Of a stretch of 64,000 nucleotides of DNA, positions 18,687-26,227 are shown in pieces. Within the stretch, counting starts at the first letter, position 1, and each line of letters begins with the position of its first letter. A program made the position numbers and the translations under genes. Below the pieces are notes generated by a model, which was given only the letters and a program-made list of their open reading frames with translations, was not told the DNA's origin and made no database searches. The stretch spans positions 1 through 64,000 of the forward strand of contig WTCE01000023.1 in NCBI GenBank assembly GCA_013138735.1. Reading direction: 5' to 3'. The stretch is from Crocinitomix sp. (GTDB lineage Bacteria > Bacteroidota > Bacteroidia > Flavobacteriales_D > Crocinitomicaceae).

Positions 18687-19009
18687 TAATTTTTTGGAAA
18701 AATAAAGGGTTTGCCGTTCTACTCTACATTATGTTTTCTGTTATTGGAACCATGCTGTTAGCGCAATATTTGAGCAAGGTATATGATTTCGATTTATCCA
18801 TTAGTGGTCGAATTCCATTTGCATTAGGAATTGCCTTTTTTATAGCAGCCATTTGGACTTATTTAACCAAGAATGATTATTACAAGGACAGAGAAGGTAA
18901 TAAAGTAAAAATGGAAATTGACAATTCTTTCTTTTTCATTAAAATGGAATATTGGCCTTATATTTTAGGAGTGATAGGGTTTTCACTCATGATTGGGTCA
19001 GTTCTCTAA
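18683..19009 (+). CDS. Small three-TM membrane protein of unknown function
   Basis: A 108-residue hydrophobic protein with three likely membrane helices: about 8-28 (GFAVLLYIMFSVIGTMLLA), 43-60 (IPFALGIAFFIAAIWTYL) and 88-107 ([18 protein letters not shown]). A charged loop of about 25 residues lies between helices 2 and 3. No family was recognised. Its 3' end overlaps a short ORF on the opposite strand by 12 bases. Confidence 0.6.
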   Translation: MIIFWKNKGFAVLLYIMFSVIGTMLLAQYLSKVYDFDLSISGRIPFALGIAFFIAAIWTYLTKNDYYKDREGNKVKMEIDNSFFFIKMEYWPYILGVIGFSLMIGSVL

Positions 19010-19159
19010 ATTGGATTCCTCCTTTTTCTCTTCCCACTCGTAATTATAGGTATTGTTCTTACGGTTGAAATACGCCACAAATAGCAAAGACAACGGAAAA
19101 AATAGAATCACAAAAATCCATTTAATGATTTTTAGAAAAAGATTCTTCTCTTGAATCAC
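18998..19159 (-). CDS. Small one-TM protein coupled to aroC by a GTGA overlap
   Basis: A 53-residue frame starts at GTG 19159, whose last two bases are the first two of the aroC TGA stop (GTGA). The product starts [14 protein letters not shown], has one hydrophobic helix at about 11-30 ([18 protein letters not shown]), then a basic NRK and a highly charged tail [10 protein letters not shown]-like ending in SNLEN. The composition and membrane pattern look like a genuine small protein, and the stop-start overlap with aroC suggests coupled translation. Its stop overlaps the convergent 108-residue ORF. No function can be assigned. Confidence 0.55.
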   Translation of the reverse strand: MIQEKNLFLKIIKWIFVILFFPLSLLFVAYFNRKNNTYNYEWEEKKEESNLEN

Positions 19160-20235
19160 AATTGGGTCGTTTTGGCTCTTAAATAATGATCTAAAATTAC
19201 CATTGACGCCATAGCATCAACTATTGGTACTGCACGTGGAACGACACAAGGATCATGTCTCCCTTCACCTTTAAAATCAACGTTTTCGCCTTTTTTATTG
19301 ACGGTTTTTTGTGTTTTAATAATTGTTGCGACTGGTTTAAAGGCTACGTTAAAATAAATATCCTCACCGTTCGAAATTCCACCTTGAATTCCTCCAGAAT
19401 TATTGGAAACGGTGGTGATTTTATCATTCTTATTTTCAAAGGAATCGTTATGAACGCTGCCATTCATAGTAACAGCACTAAATCCAGAACCCAATTCAAA
19501 ACCTTTAACGGCATTAATGCTAAACATGGCTTTGGCTAAATCAGCGTTTAGGCGATCAAATACAGGTTCACCCAAACCAATCGGAGTGCCTTTAATCACA
19601 CACGTAATTTGTCCGCCAATTGTATCGCCGTCTTTTTTTGTTGCTTTGATGAGCGTTTCCATTTGCTCTGCTGCAACTGCATCAGGGCAACGGACTATAT
19701 TAGAATCGATTTTTGAAAGATCAAGCTTTGTAAGTGATTCTTGCACCGCAACATTGCCAACTTGAGAAACGTAACTTTGAACTGTAACTCCAATTTGATT
19801 GAGCAACTGTTTGGCAATAGCACCCGCCACTACTCTACAGGCTGTTTCTCTTGCGCTGCTGCGTCCTCCTCCTCTTACATCTCGAATGCCATATTTTTTA
19901 TCTGAAGTATAGTCTGCATGCGAGGGCCGATAAAGCTCCCCTATTTGTTGATAATCTTTGCTGCGTTGATCTGAATTTTTAAGCGTAAAACCAATTGGAG
20001 TCCCTAGTGTTTTACCGTCTAAAATTCCGGATAAAAACTCGACTGTGTCAGCTTCTTTGCGTTGCGTTGTGATTGCTGATTGACCGGGCTTTCGCCTATC
20101 TAACTCGGCTTGAATTGCATCTAAATCTAAAGAAACATTACTGGGGCAACCGTCAATAATTCCACCTATAGAAACACCATGCGATTCACCAAAAGTGGTG
20201 AGCTGATAAATCGATCCAAAGATATTGCCAGCCAT
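19156..20235 (-). CDS. aroC: Chorismate synthase
   Basis: A 359-residue enzyme that converts 5-enolpyruvylshikimate-3-phosphate to chorismate using reduced FMN, the last step of the shikimate pathway in the cytoplasm. Family signatures seen are [16 protein letters not shown] near the N-terminus, [29 protein letters not shown] in the middle, and [23 protein letters not shown] and [18 protein letters not shown] near the C-terminus. Full length. It follows the phosphohexomutase gene by 12 bases on the same strand and is followed by a coupled small ORF. Confidence 0.97.
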   Translation of the reverse strand: MAGNIFGSIYQLTTFGESHGVSIGGIIDGCPSNVSLDLDAIQAELDRRKPGQSAITTQRKEADTVEFLSGILDGKTLGTPIGFTLKNSDQRSKDYQQIGELYRPSHADYTSDKKYGIRDVRGGGRSSARETACRVVAGAIAKQLLNQIGVTVQSYVSQVGNVAVQESLTKLDLSKIDSNIVRCPDAVAAEQMETLIKATKKDGDTIGGQITCVIKGTPIGLGEPVFDRLNADLAKAMFSINAVKGFELGSGFSAVTMNGSVHNDSFENKNDKITTVSNNSGGIQGGISNGEDIYFNVAFKPVATIIKTQKTVNKKGENVDFKGEGRHDPCVVPRAVPIVDAMASMVILDHYLRAKTTQL

Positions 20236-20247
20236 ACGTTTTTAGTT

Positions 20248-21663
20248 TTATGCGCCTATTGTTAATTTACAAGATTCAAGGATTACGCGAACTTCTTCTA
20301 ATGTAGGCGCTTCAGCATAGGTTCTTAAAACTGGTTCTGTTCCAGAAGGTCGAATCATTAACCATCTATTTTCATCAAAAAAGTACTTAAATCCATCCAT
20401 GGTTTCAACACGTTCAACTTGGTATTTACCAAACATGTTAAAGGCTTTATTCTTGCATTTATCAATGATTTTGCCTTTTAGCGTATCGGTTATATGCAAA
20501 TCACTGCGCTCAAAAGCAAAAGGTCCGACAATTTCATATACTTCAGCAATTAAATCCTCTAAACTCTTCCCTGTTTTCGCCATAAATTCCCAGACAGTTA
20601 ATCCCATCCAAATTCCATCACGTTCTGGAATATGCGTTTTTAATGCAATTCCGCCAGATTCTTCTCCACCCAATAAAACATTTTGATCAGGATCTGCCAT
20701 TAATCCGGAAATGTATTTAAACCCGATTGGCACTTCTACATGCTCCAATCCATAATGGGCGCACATTTGTTTAATGCGCGGAGTACTGCTAAAGCCTGTT
20801 ACAACTTTACCTTTTAATCCTTTATATTTTACTAAATAATGAATCGTTAATAATATGATATGATGTGAGTCAATGAATTCACCAGTAGAATTATACAAAC
20901 CAATTCTATCTGCATCACCATCTGTTGCTAAACCACAATGTACTGAATCATCTTTTGCAATTAAATTCGAAAATTCAATTAAGTTTTTATGAATAGGTTC
21001 AGGTGCCTGCCCTCTAAATGAAGGATTATCATCACAATGTAAAAACTTGATGGATGGCAATAAGTTTTTCATCACCTTTTGTCCAGCACCATACATAGCA
21101 TCATAAGCCCAGCCAAAATCAGATTTCTCAATTAAATCCAAATCAAAAACACTTTTAACCTGATCAATATAGATTTGATCAAAGTCTCTAAAAACTAATA
21201 AGCCATCTTCCTTCGCTTGCTCAATTGAAATAATATCCAAATTAATCTCATTGGTATTTGGAATAATGATTTCAATTTCATCTACCTCTTCAGGTGATAA
21301 AGGACCACCGAAATGACCTTTTAATTTGTAGCCATTATAATTAGGTGGGTTATGACTTGCAGTAATTACGACTCCTAAAGAAGCATCTAACTTACGTGTA
21401 GCCAATGAAATCATTGGAGTAGAAACAAAACCTTGATCCGTCGTATAAACTTTAATTCCTTTATGAACAAAAATTTTAATTGCTGTCTCAACAAACATTG
21501 GCCCTCCAAATCGGCAATCATGTCCAATAACAACGCTGGGTTTTTTGAAATTCTGTAATAACCACTCGGCTGTCGCTATACTTACACGAGCAACATTATC
21601 AACAGTATATTCTTTCGCGATAATCGCTCTCCAACCGTCTGTTCCAAATTTAATTTTCGTCAT
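20248..21663 (-). CDS. Phosphoglucomutase/phosphomannomutase family protein
   Basis: A 471-residue alpha-D-phosphohexomutase. The four family sites are all visible: the phosphoserine loop TASHNPPNYNGYKLKG with Ser103, the metal loop GLATDGDADRIG, the sugar-binding loop LGGEESGG, and the phosphate-binding loop RPSGTEPVLRTYAE near the C-terminus. It interconverts hexose 1- and 6-phosphates; whether glucose, mannose or another sugar cannot be told. A TAnnTTTG promoter element lies 25 bases upstream, and aroC follows 12 bases downstream, so the two may be co-transcribed. Confidence 0.93.
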   Translation of the reverse strand: MTKIKFGTDGWRAIIAKEYTVDNVARVSIATAEWLLQNFKKPSVVIGHDCRFGGPMFVETAIKIFVHKGIKVYTTDQGFVSTPMISLATRKLDASLGVVITASHNPPNYNGYKLKGHFGGPLSPEEVDEIEIIIPNTNEINLDIISIEQAKEDGLLVFRDFDQIYIDQVKSVFDLDLIEKSDFGWAYDAMYGAGQKVMKNLLPSIKFLHCDDNPSFRGQAPEPIHKNLIEFSNLIAKDDSVHCGLATDGDADRIGLYNSTGEFIDSHHIILLTIHYLVKYKGLKGKVVTGFSSTPRIKQMCAHYGLEHVEVPIGFKYISGLMADPDQNVLLGGEESGGIALKTHIPERDGIWMGLTVWEFMAKTGKSLEDLIAEVYEIVGPFAFERSDLHITDTLKGKIIDKCKNKAFNMFGKYQVERVETMDGFKYFFDENRWLMIRPSGTEPVLRTYAEAPTLEEVRVILESCKLTIGA

Positions 21664-21688
21664 TTTTTTTCTTTCAAATTCTAAAGCG

Positions 21689-21696
21689 CAAATATA
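21689..21696 (-). promoter_or_regulatory. -7 element of the phosphohexomutase-aroC unit
   Basis: The minus strand reads TATATTTG, a TAnnTTTG match 25 bases before the ATG at 21663. No -33 TTTG is evident. Confidence 0.55.
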
Positions 21697-21787
21697 CGAA
21701 TAGCGTAGAAATTTGCAGTACAGATCCGTGAATAAATTAGCGTAAAAAGGCGCTTTTTTAACTCTGAACGTTTGTAATGATAATTTC

Positions 21788-22834
21788 TTACAAAGACGTT
21801 AAAAAAGATAGTGTATCTACCCCATCCGCAAAATCATTTAAAGCGGGGTTTTGTGCTTTTCCGAAAGGAATATAACCATGGCCTACAACTACCTGAATTT
21901 TTTCTTCGTTTTCGGTAATAAATTCTTTCACTTCATTTAGGTCGCTATAGCGTGCGTAATGCAGCATTCCTAATGGAGAATTCAATTGTTGATCTTCTTT
22001 CAAGAGTAAAAATCCATTATCCAACATCTCTTGCAGGTTCATTAAATAAACCGCCTTGTTATAATCATAGTTATTGGCGTATTTATTATGATTTACTATG
22101 TCGTTAAACTGAAAAAAAGCATCATATAAGCGATTAACCTCAAAGTCTTTCGGAATCCAAACTTGAGAGACATTGCGACATCCTAAACCAAAATAAGTAA
22201 AAATGTCATGTCCTAATTGAATTAATTCTTCTTTCGTTTCTTGCCCGTTTAAAACAGCTATTGAGGTTCTGTTCTTTCGAATTACATTTGGGTATTTACC
22301 AAAATAAGAATGAAAATAATTAGCTGAATTATCACTACCAGTTGCTATAACGCCATCAAAACCTTCTAACTTATTTTCTTTAATCTCAACCCATTCAGTT
22401 ATTTTCGGATCAAAAAGAGATAAAACATGAATGAGTGCGGGAAATAAATGTTTGTCATCTGAAGATAATTTGATAACCGCTTTATTCCCACTTAAAAATA
22501 CCGCCAAAAAATCATGAAAGCCAACTAAAGGAATATTACCTGCCATAATTAAGGCAATTGCTTTTGGTTTATCCTCGTTTATAGCATAACCATCCACCCA
22601 ATTGGTTAAATCGTTTTCGTTTAGCCATCCACCAATACCGGTAAAAGCATTCCTCACCTCATCTTCGATAAACCATCCATTGTAGACCTTAACCCGTTTT
22701 GTTAGTTCAACCAAATCGTTATACTCAGCTTCATTGATTCCGGTACTAAATCCCGGCCATTTTTGCTTCGTTCCTATTGCTCGCATAATTTCTCCGAGCT
22801 TTGATAATATTTTAATTTTCTGCAACAAATTCAT
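21788..22834 (-). CDS. Acyl-CoA reductase (LuxC-like)
   Basis: A 348-residue member of the aldehyde-dehydrogenase-fold acyl-CoA reductase family. Visible features are IALIMAGNIPLVGFHDFLAVFLSGNKAVIKLSSDDKHLFPALI (nucleotide-binding region), VIATGSDNSANYFHSYFGKYPNVIRKNRTSIAVLNGQE, and a probable catalytic Cys in FTYFGLGCRNVSQVWIPKDF. It would reduce an activated fatty acid to an aldehyde. There are no other lux genes here, so bioluminescence is not implied. It is divergent from the ferredoxin gene at 23012, with a 177-base shared upstream region. Confidence 0.85.
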   Translation of the reverse strand: MNLLQKIKILSKLGEIMRAIGTKQKWPGFSTGINEAEYNDLVELTKRVKVYNGWFIEDEVRNAFTGIGGWLNENDLTNWVDGYAINEDKPKAIALIMAGNIPLVGFHDFLAVFLSGNKAVIKLSSDDKHLFPALIHVLSLFDPKITEWVEIKENKLEGFDGVIATGSDNSANYFHSYFGKYPNVIRKNRTSIAVLNGQETKEELIQLGHDIFTYFGLGCRNVSQVWIPKDFEVNRLYDAFFQFNDIVNHNKYANNYDYNKAVYLMNLQEMLDNGFLLLKEDQQLNSPLGMLHYARYSDLNEVKEFITENEEKIQVVVGHGYIPFGKAQNPALNDFADGVDTLSFLTSL

Positions 22835-22975
22835 CCTTCGAATGTTTATAGTTCTAGTAGTCTGCCATTTGAAGTACTACTATCCGTTAAATCAATAAGG
22901 AAGTACGCACAATAAATGGTTGAAAAAGTAAAAAAATAAACTGGCTAAAACTTTAATTATCCTAAACCTAACCAG

Positions 22976-22983
22976 TATATTTG
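22976..22983 (+). promoter_or_regulatory. -7 element before the ferredoxin gene
   Basis: TATATTTG fits TAnnTTTG and lies 28 bases before the ATG at 23012. No -33 TTTG is seen at the usual spacing. Confidence 0.6.
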
Positions 22984-23011
22984 CAAAGTTAAAAAATGTA
23001 AAGGAACAACA

Positions 23012-23365
23012 ATGGCAATTATAATAACTGATGAATGTATAAATTGTGGGGCATGCGAACCTGAATGTCCAAATAATGCAATTTATGAAGGTGGTGCTGA
23101 ATGGCGCTATTCGGATGGTACTTCATTAACTGGAGTAGTAACTTTACCCAATACTGGAAATGATGTGGATGCTGACGTGGATAACGAACCTGTTGACATG
23201 GATGTATACTTTATTTCTCCTGACAAATGCACTGAATGTGTAGGCTTTCACGAAGAACCCCAGTGCGCAGCTGTTTGTCCTGTTGATTGTTGTATTGATG
23301 ACGAAGACATTAGAGAGACAGAAGAGCAGCTTTTAGCGAAGAAAGATTTTATGCATCTTGATTAG
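23012..23365 (+). CDS. 4Fe-4S dicluster ferredoxin
   Basis: A 117-residue electron carrier. The first cluster motif is C9-x2-C12-x2-C15-x3-C19-P in CINCGACEPECPNNA. The second is split by a longer loop, CTECVGFHEEPQCAAVCPVDCC, as in the long-spacer two-cluster ferredoxins (YfhL/Fdx type). Between the motifs is an insert of about 45 residues with Asp/Val-rich sequence (NTGNDVDADVDNEPVDMDV). It is cytoplasmic. It is divergently placed beside a LuxC-like reductase, for which it might supply electrons, though that is inference. Confidence 0.93.
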   Translation: MAIIITDECINCGACEPECPNNAIYEGGAEWRYSDGTSLTGVVTLPNTGNDVDADVDNEPVDMDVYFISPDKCTECVGFHEEPQCAAVCPVDCCIDDEDIRETEEQLLAKKDFMHLD

Positions 23366-23516
23366 TTGATTCTCGAGTCCTTAGTCCTTAGTATTTAGTC
23401 GTTAGTCTTTGATCTTTTGTTTTTTATTTTGTTTTTCAACATGATTTCTTGAAAACTTTCTTGATAATTCCATGCCTATAGAAAAGATAAACGCTTATTT
23501 TTTGTACTTTCGAAGC

Positions 23517-24263
23517 ATGGATAGTACTGATACTCGAAAAAAAATAGAAGTTTGTTTTACCCCCTATTTATTCCCTCTTTTTAAAGACGAGTTTGACATT
23601 ATAGTTGTGATTGATGTTTTAAGAGCAACTTCTGCTATTTGCGCAGCTTTTCACAATGGTGTTGAAGGATTAATTCCAGTTTCAACTATAGAAGAAGCAA
23701 AAGCTTACCAAGAAAAAGGCTACTTAGTTGGTGCTGAACGCCAAGGTAAAATCGTAGAAGGATTTGATTTTGGAAATTCGCCCTTTTCATACCTTAAGCC
23801 TGAATTGAAAGGACAAACGGTTGTATTAAGTACAACCAACGGAACAAAATCGATCCATATTGCTAAAGATGCTGGTCAAGTTGTCATTGGTGCTTTATCT
23901 AATCTTGACGTACTTTGTGAATGGTTGGAAAAGCAAAATAAAAACATTTTATGTTTGTGTTCGGGTTGGCAAAACAAATTCAATTTAGAAGATACCATTT
24001 GTGCTGGAGCAATTTCAGATCATTTGTTGAGTTCAGGTAAATATAGATCTGAAGAGGACTCATCTATTGCAGCCAAGTATTTGTTTTTAAGTGCTAAGGA
24101 CAATATTTTGGGATATTTGAAAGCATCTTCTCACCGGAGACGTTTAAAGAATTTGAACTTGAACGAGGATATTAAATTTTGTTTGACGCCCAATCTAGCG
24201 CCAGTAATTCCAATTTTGAACGGTAATTGTTTAGAGTTGGTGAAAGAGGATGTAATGCTTTAA
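23517..24263 (+). CDS. 2-phosphosulfolactate phosphatase-like (ComB) protein
   Basis: A 248-residue protein of the ComB family, which in coenzyme M biosynthesis dephosphorylates 2-phosphosulfolactate. Features seen are VVIDVLRATSAICAAFHNGVEGLIPV, LVGAERQGKIVEGFDFGNSP, VVLSTTNGTKSI and LCSGWQNKFNLEDTICAGAI. The frame opens at 23472, but the ATG at 23517 fits the family start (KIEVCFTP). Bacteria of this phylum do not make coenzyme M, so the substrate is likely another phospho-acid or a sulfolactate route; this cannot be settled from sequence. Confidence 0.85.
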   Translation: MDSTDTRKKIEVCFTPYLFPLFKDEFDIIVVIDVLRATSAICAAFHNGVEGLIPVSTIEEAKAYQEKGYLVGAERQGKIVEGFDFGNSPFSYLKPELKGQTVVLSTTNGTKSIHIAKDAGQVVIGALSNLDVLCEWLEKQNKNILCLCSGWQNKFNLEDTICAGAISDHLLSSGKYRSEEDSSIAAKYLFLSAKDNILGYLKASSHRRRLKNLNLNEDIKFCLTPNLAPVIPILNGNCLELVKEDVML

Positions 24264-24367
24264 TGCGCTAATGATTTAATGTGACAATGTTTGAATGTAA
24301 AGTAATACTGGAACATTGACGTTGTGCGTAGCACAAGAACTCGAAATGTGGATTCCTCTCTACTTTT

Positions 24368-25201
24368 TTAATTCCAAATTAGCATTTCTTGCGCTTTTAA
24401 TAAAGAATCAGAGGGCGCATATCTAGACCTAGTTTCAATGTTACGGTCTGATATAAATGCATCTAAAAATTCACCCTCACTATTAATCATTACGTTGTAC
24501 CACCAAAAATCATCATAACAACCATAGCATACTTCAACCACCTGAAAGTTCAATAGTAAAGTGTCTTTGGCTTTCACTTTAGCGCCAGTAAAGCCGCAGA
24601 AAAGTCCTCTATTTGGTTCAATCACCTCCTTGATTAATTCAAAATTTTCACCAAGAATTAATGTTTTTGCCGTAAAATCTTTAGACCTAATTTGATTGGC
24701 TGGGGTGGCGACAGTAGGCGGATTGAGTGTAATTATTTTAATCTTACTGTCAACTTTGAGTTCAAAGAGACGATAATTATAAAAAGTGGTATCATTGATT
24801 TGATAACCCATCTGATTGAATTTGATCAATCGTGTAAATATTTTAGCATCCAGATACAATTTTTTAGTTTGAATGACAACTTCATTATTTTCGTAGAATT
24901 CAATCTCATAATTCGAATAAAGGCGTTCTACGTCTGAAATATGCAAACTATCAAGGACGTTAAAGTTATCTTGGCGCCAAACGGGAACTTTAATTATTTC
25001 ACCATCTGTCGCGAGTGAATCTTCATAGAATAAAATTTTCTCTCCTAATAAACATGAATCTGACTGAATTGGGTTAAAATTGGCTGTTGATCTGGATTGA
25101 TATTGTTGAATTGACCGTTTTTCGCAAGCGATTAGGGTTAGCGCGAGGATTAAGAAGGAAAAAAGTTTAGTCACTGTGATTGAACGGTATTTATTGGACA
25201 T
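24368..25201 (-). CDS. Lipoprotein of unknown function
   Basis: A 277-residue protein with a lipoprotein signal peptide: hydrophobic residues about 12-25 and lipobox LIAC, with the lipidated Cys near 26. The mature protein is beta-rich, with a Cys-containing CYGCYDDFWWYNVM stretch near residue 230. No family was recognised. A GTG at residue 10 is an alternative start that would also give a good signal. It stands apart from its neighbours, with 144 bases to the next gene upstream on the same strand. Confidence 0.7.
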   Translation of the reverse strand: MSNKYRSITVTKLFSFLILALTLIACEKRSIQQYQSRSTANFNPIQSDSCLLGEKILFYEDSLATDGEIIKVPVWRQDNFNVLDSLHISDVERLYSNYEIEFYENNEVVIQTKKLYLDAKIFTRLIKFNQMGYQINDTTFYNYRLFELKVDSKIKIITLNPPTVATPANQIRSKDFTAKTLILGENFELIKEVIEPNRGLFCGFTGAKVKAKDTLLLNFQVVEVCYGCYDDFWWYNVMINSEGEFLDAFISDRNIETRSRYAPSDSLLKAQEMLIWN

Positions 25202-25345
25202 TATTGTTAAACGAAATCAGCCATACTATCGCAGGATTACAAATCCAGCGAAGTCAAGTCCGAAAGCTTTCGGGGACTATCGAAGCTAAGTGTTTCCAGA
25301 GCATTTTTTTTGTACTATTGACTAGCGACTATTAACTAAAAAAAC

Positions 25346-25801
25346 CTACTTCAAATCCTTTGGCCCAATATATTGAATGCGTGTGCCATTACCACCGACA
25401 CTATCTACTTCTTGATATAAAATAGCATCATTTGAAAAACAGATAGTATATGCAACAGCACCTTTTGAAAATGTATAATCCGTATTTGGTGCAATAGAAT
25501 CGATATGCACAACATGACTTTGAATGATGATTGTTTTCTTATCTTTTTCCACCTGAATTAAATGATCCGGGGTTAGGTAATGTTCGGTAGGTTCCCCTGC
25601 CGTCCAGGTTGTTACGGATTTATTGCAATTATAATTTCCTTTATAGGTTTTAAATTCTTTACGATTACAAGATGCTAGCGTCAAAACGCTAAATAAGAGA
25701 ATGAATAATTTGATTGGAGCATTATTCCAACAATGATGCAACTTAAAAGCCGCACGAAAAGCGAATGTTCGGGATCTTAAAATTCTCTTGCTACAACGCA
25801 T
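25346..25801 (-). CDS. Small lipoprotein of unknown function
   Basis: A 151-residue frame from ATG 25801. The hydrophobic stretch IKLFILLFSVLTLASC gives a lipobox LASC, but about 30 basic residues precede it, unusually long for a signal peptide. A TTG at 25741 would give a shorter and more normal N-terminus (131 residues). The ATG overlaps the end of the upstream gene by 25 bases, consistent with coupling. The mature part is beta-rich with no recognised domain. Start uncertain. Confidence 0.6.
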   Translation of the reverse strand: MRCSKRILRSRTFAFRAAFKLHHCWNNAPIKLFILLFSVLTLASCNRKEFKTYKGNYNCNKSVTTWTAGEPTEHYLTPDHLIQVEKDKKTIIIQSHVVHIDSIAPNTDYTFSKGAVAYTICFSNDAILYQEVDSVGGNGTRIQYIGPKDLK

Positions 25802-26082
25802 CTAATTTCAATAACTTCTCCTAAACCACAAGTGCTTGCACCAGCTGTTTCTTTGTGAGAAATCCAAACTAAATCGCCTGCTTCCCAAGCCTGAAATTCG
25901 TTTAAGTTAGTAGCTTCTAAATAGTTTCCATCTTCTAATTTAAAAACGATACCGCAAGTGTCCGAATCTGAAAAATCAAGAACCGTTGCTTTTTCCGATC
26001 GCGCGCAACCATTATGCTTCTCGCAAGCGGTAAAAGAGATTGTCGCTAAAGCTAAAATTCCAAAAACTAATTTATTCTTCAT
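25777..26082 (-). CDS. Small Cys-rich lipoprotein of unknown function
   Basis: A 101-residue protein with a lipoprotein signal peptide (MKNKLVFGILALATISFTAC, lipidated Cys20). The mature part has four more Cys (HNGCARSE, SDTCGIV, ASTCGLG, IRCVV), which could form two disulfides in the periplasm. Its 3' end overlaps the next lipoprotein frame by 25 bases, so the two are probably one operon. No family was recognised. Confidence 0.75.
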   Translation of the reverse strand: MKNKLVFGILALATISFTACEKHNGCARSEKATVLDFSDSDTCGIVFKLEDGNYLEATNLNEFQAWEAGDLVWISHKETAGASTCGLGEVIEIRCVVAREF

Positions 26083-26227
26083 GGTAATACAATTTTGTAT
26101 AAATATACGAAAAAGAGCTTGAAAGGTTTCAACTTACAATTTCGAATATACCCTATAAACGGTTTCCACATCTGAAAGGTTGGCTAATTAGTGTTTGTCT
26201 ATAAAGTCCTCACGCTATTGACAGGCT

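Noticed and set aside
21788-22834. LuxC-like gene as part of a bioluminescence operon
   Set aside because: No luxA, luxB, luxD or luxE is nearby, and the family is widespread in non-luminous Bacteroidota.
25256-25278. CCGAAAGCTTTCGG palindrome as terminator of the lipoprotein pair
   Set aside because: No T-run after the stem on the minus strand; left as an ordinary inverted repeat.
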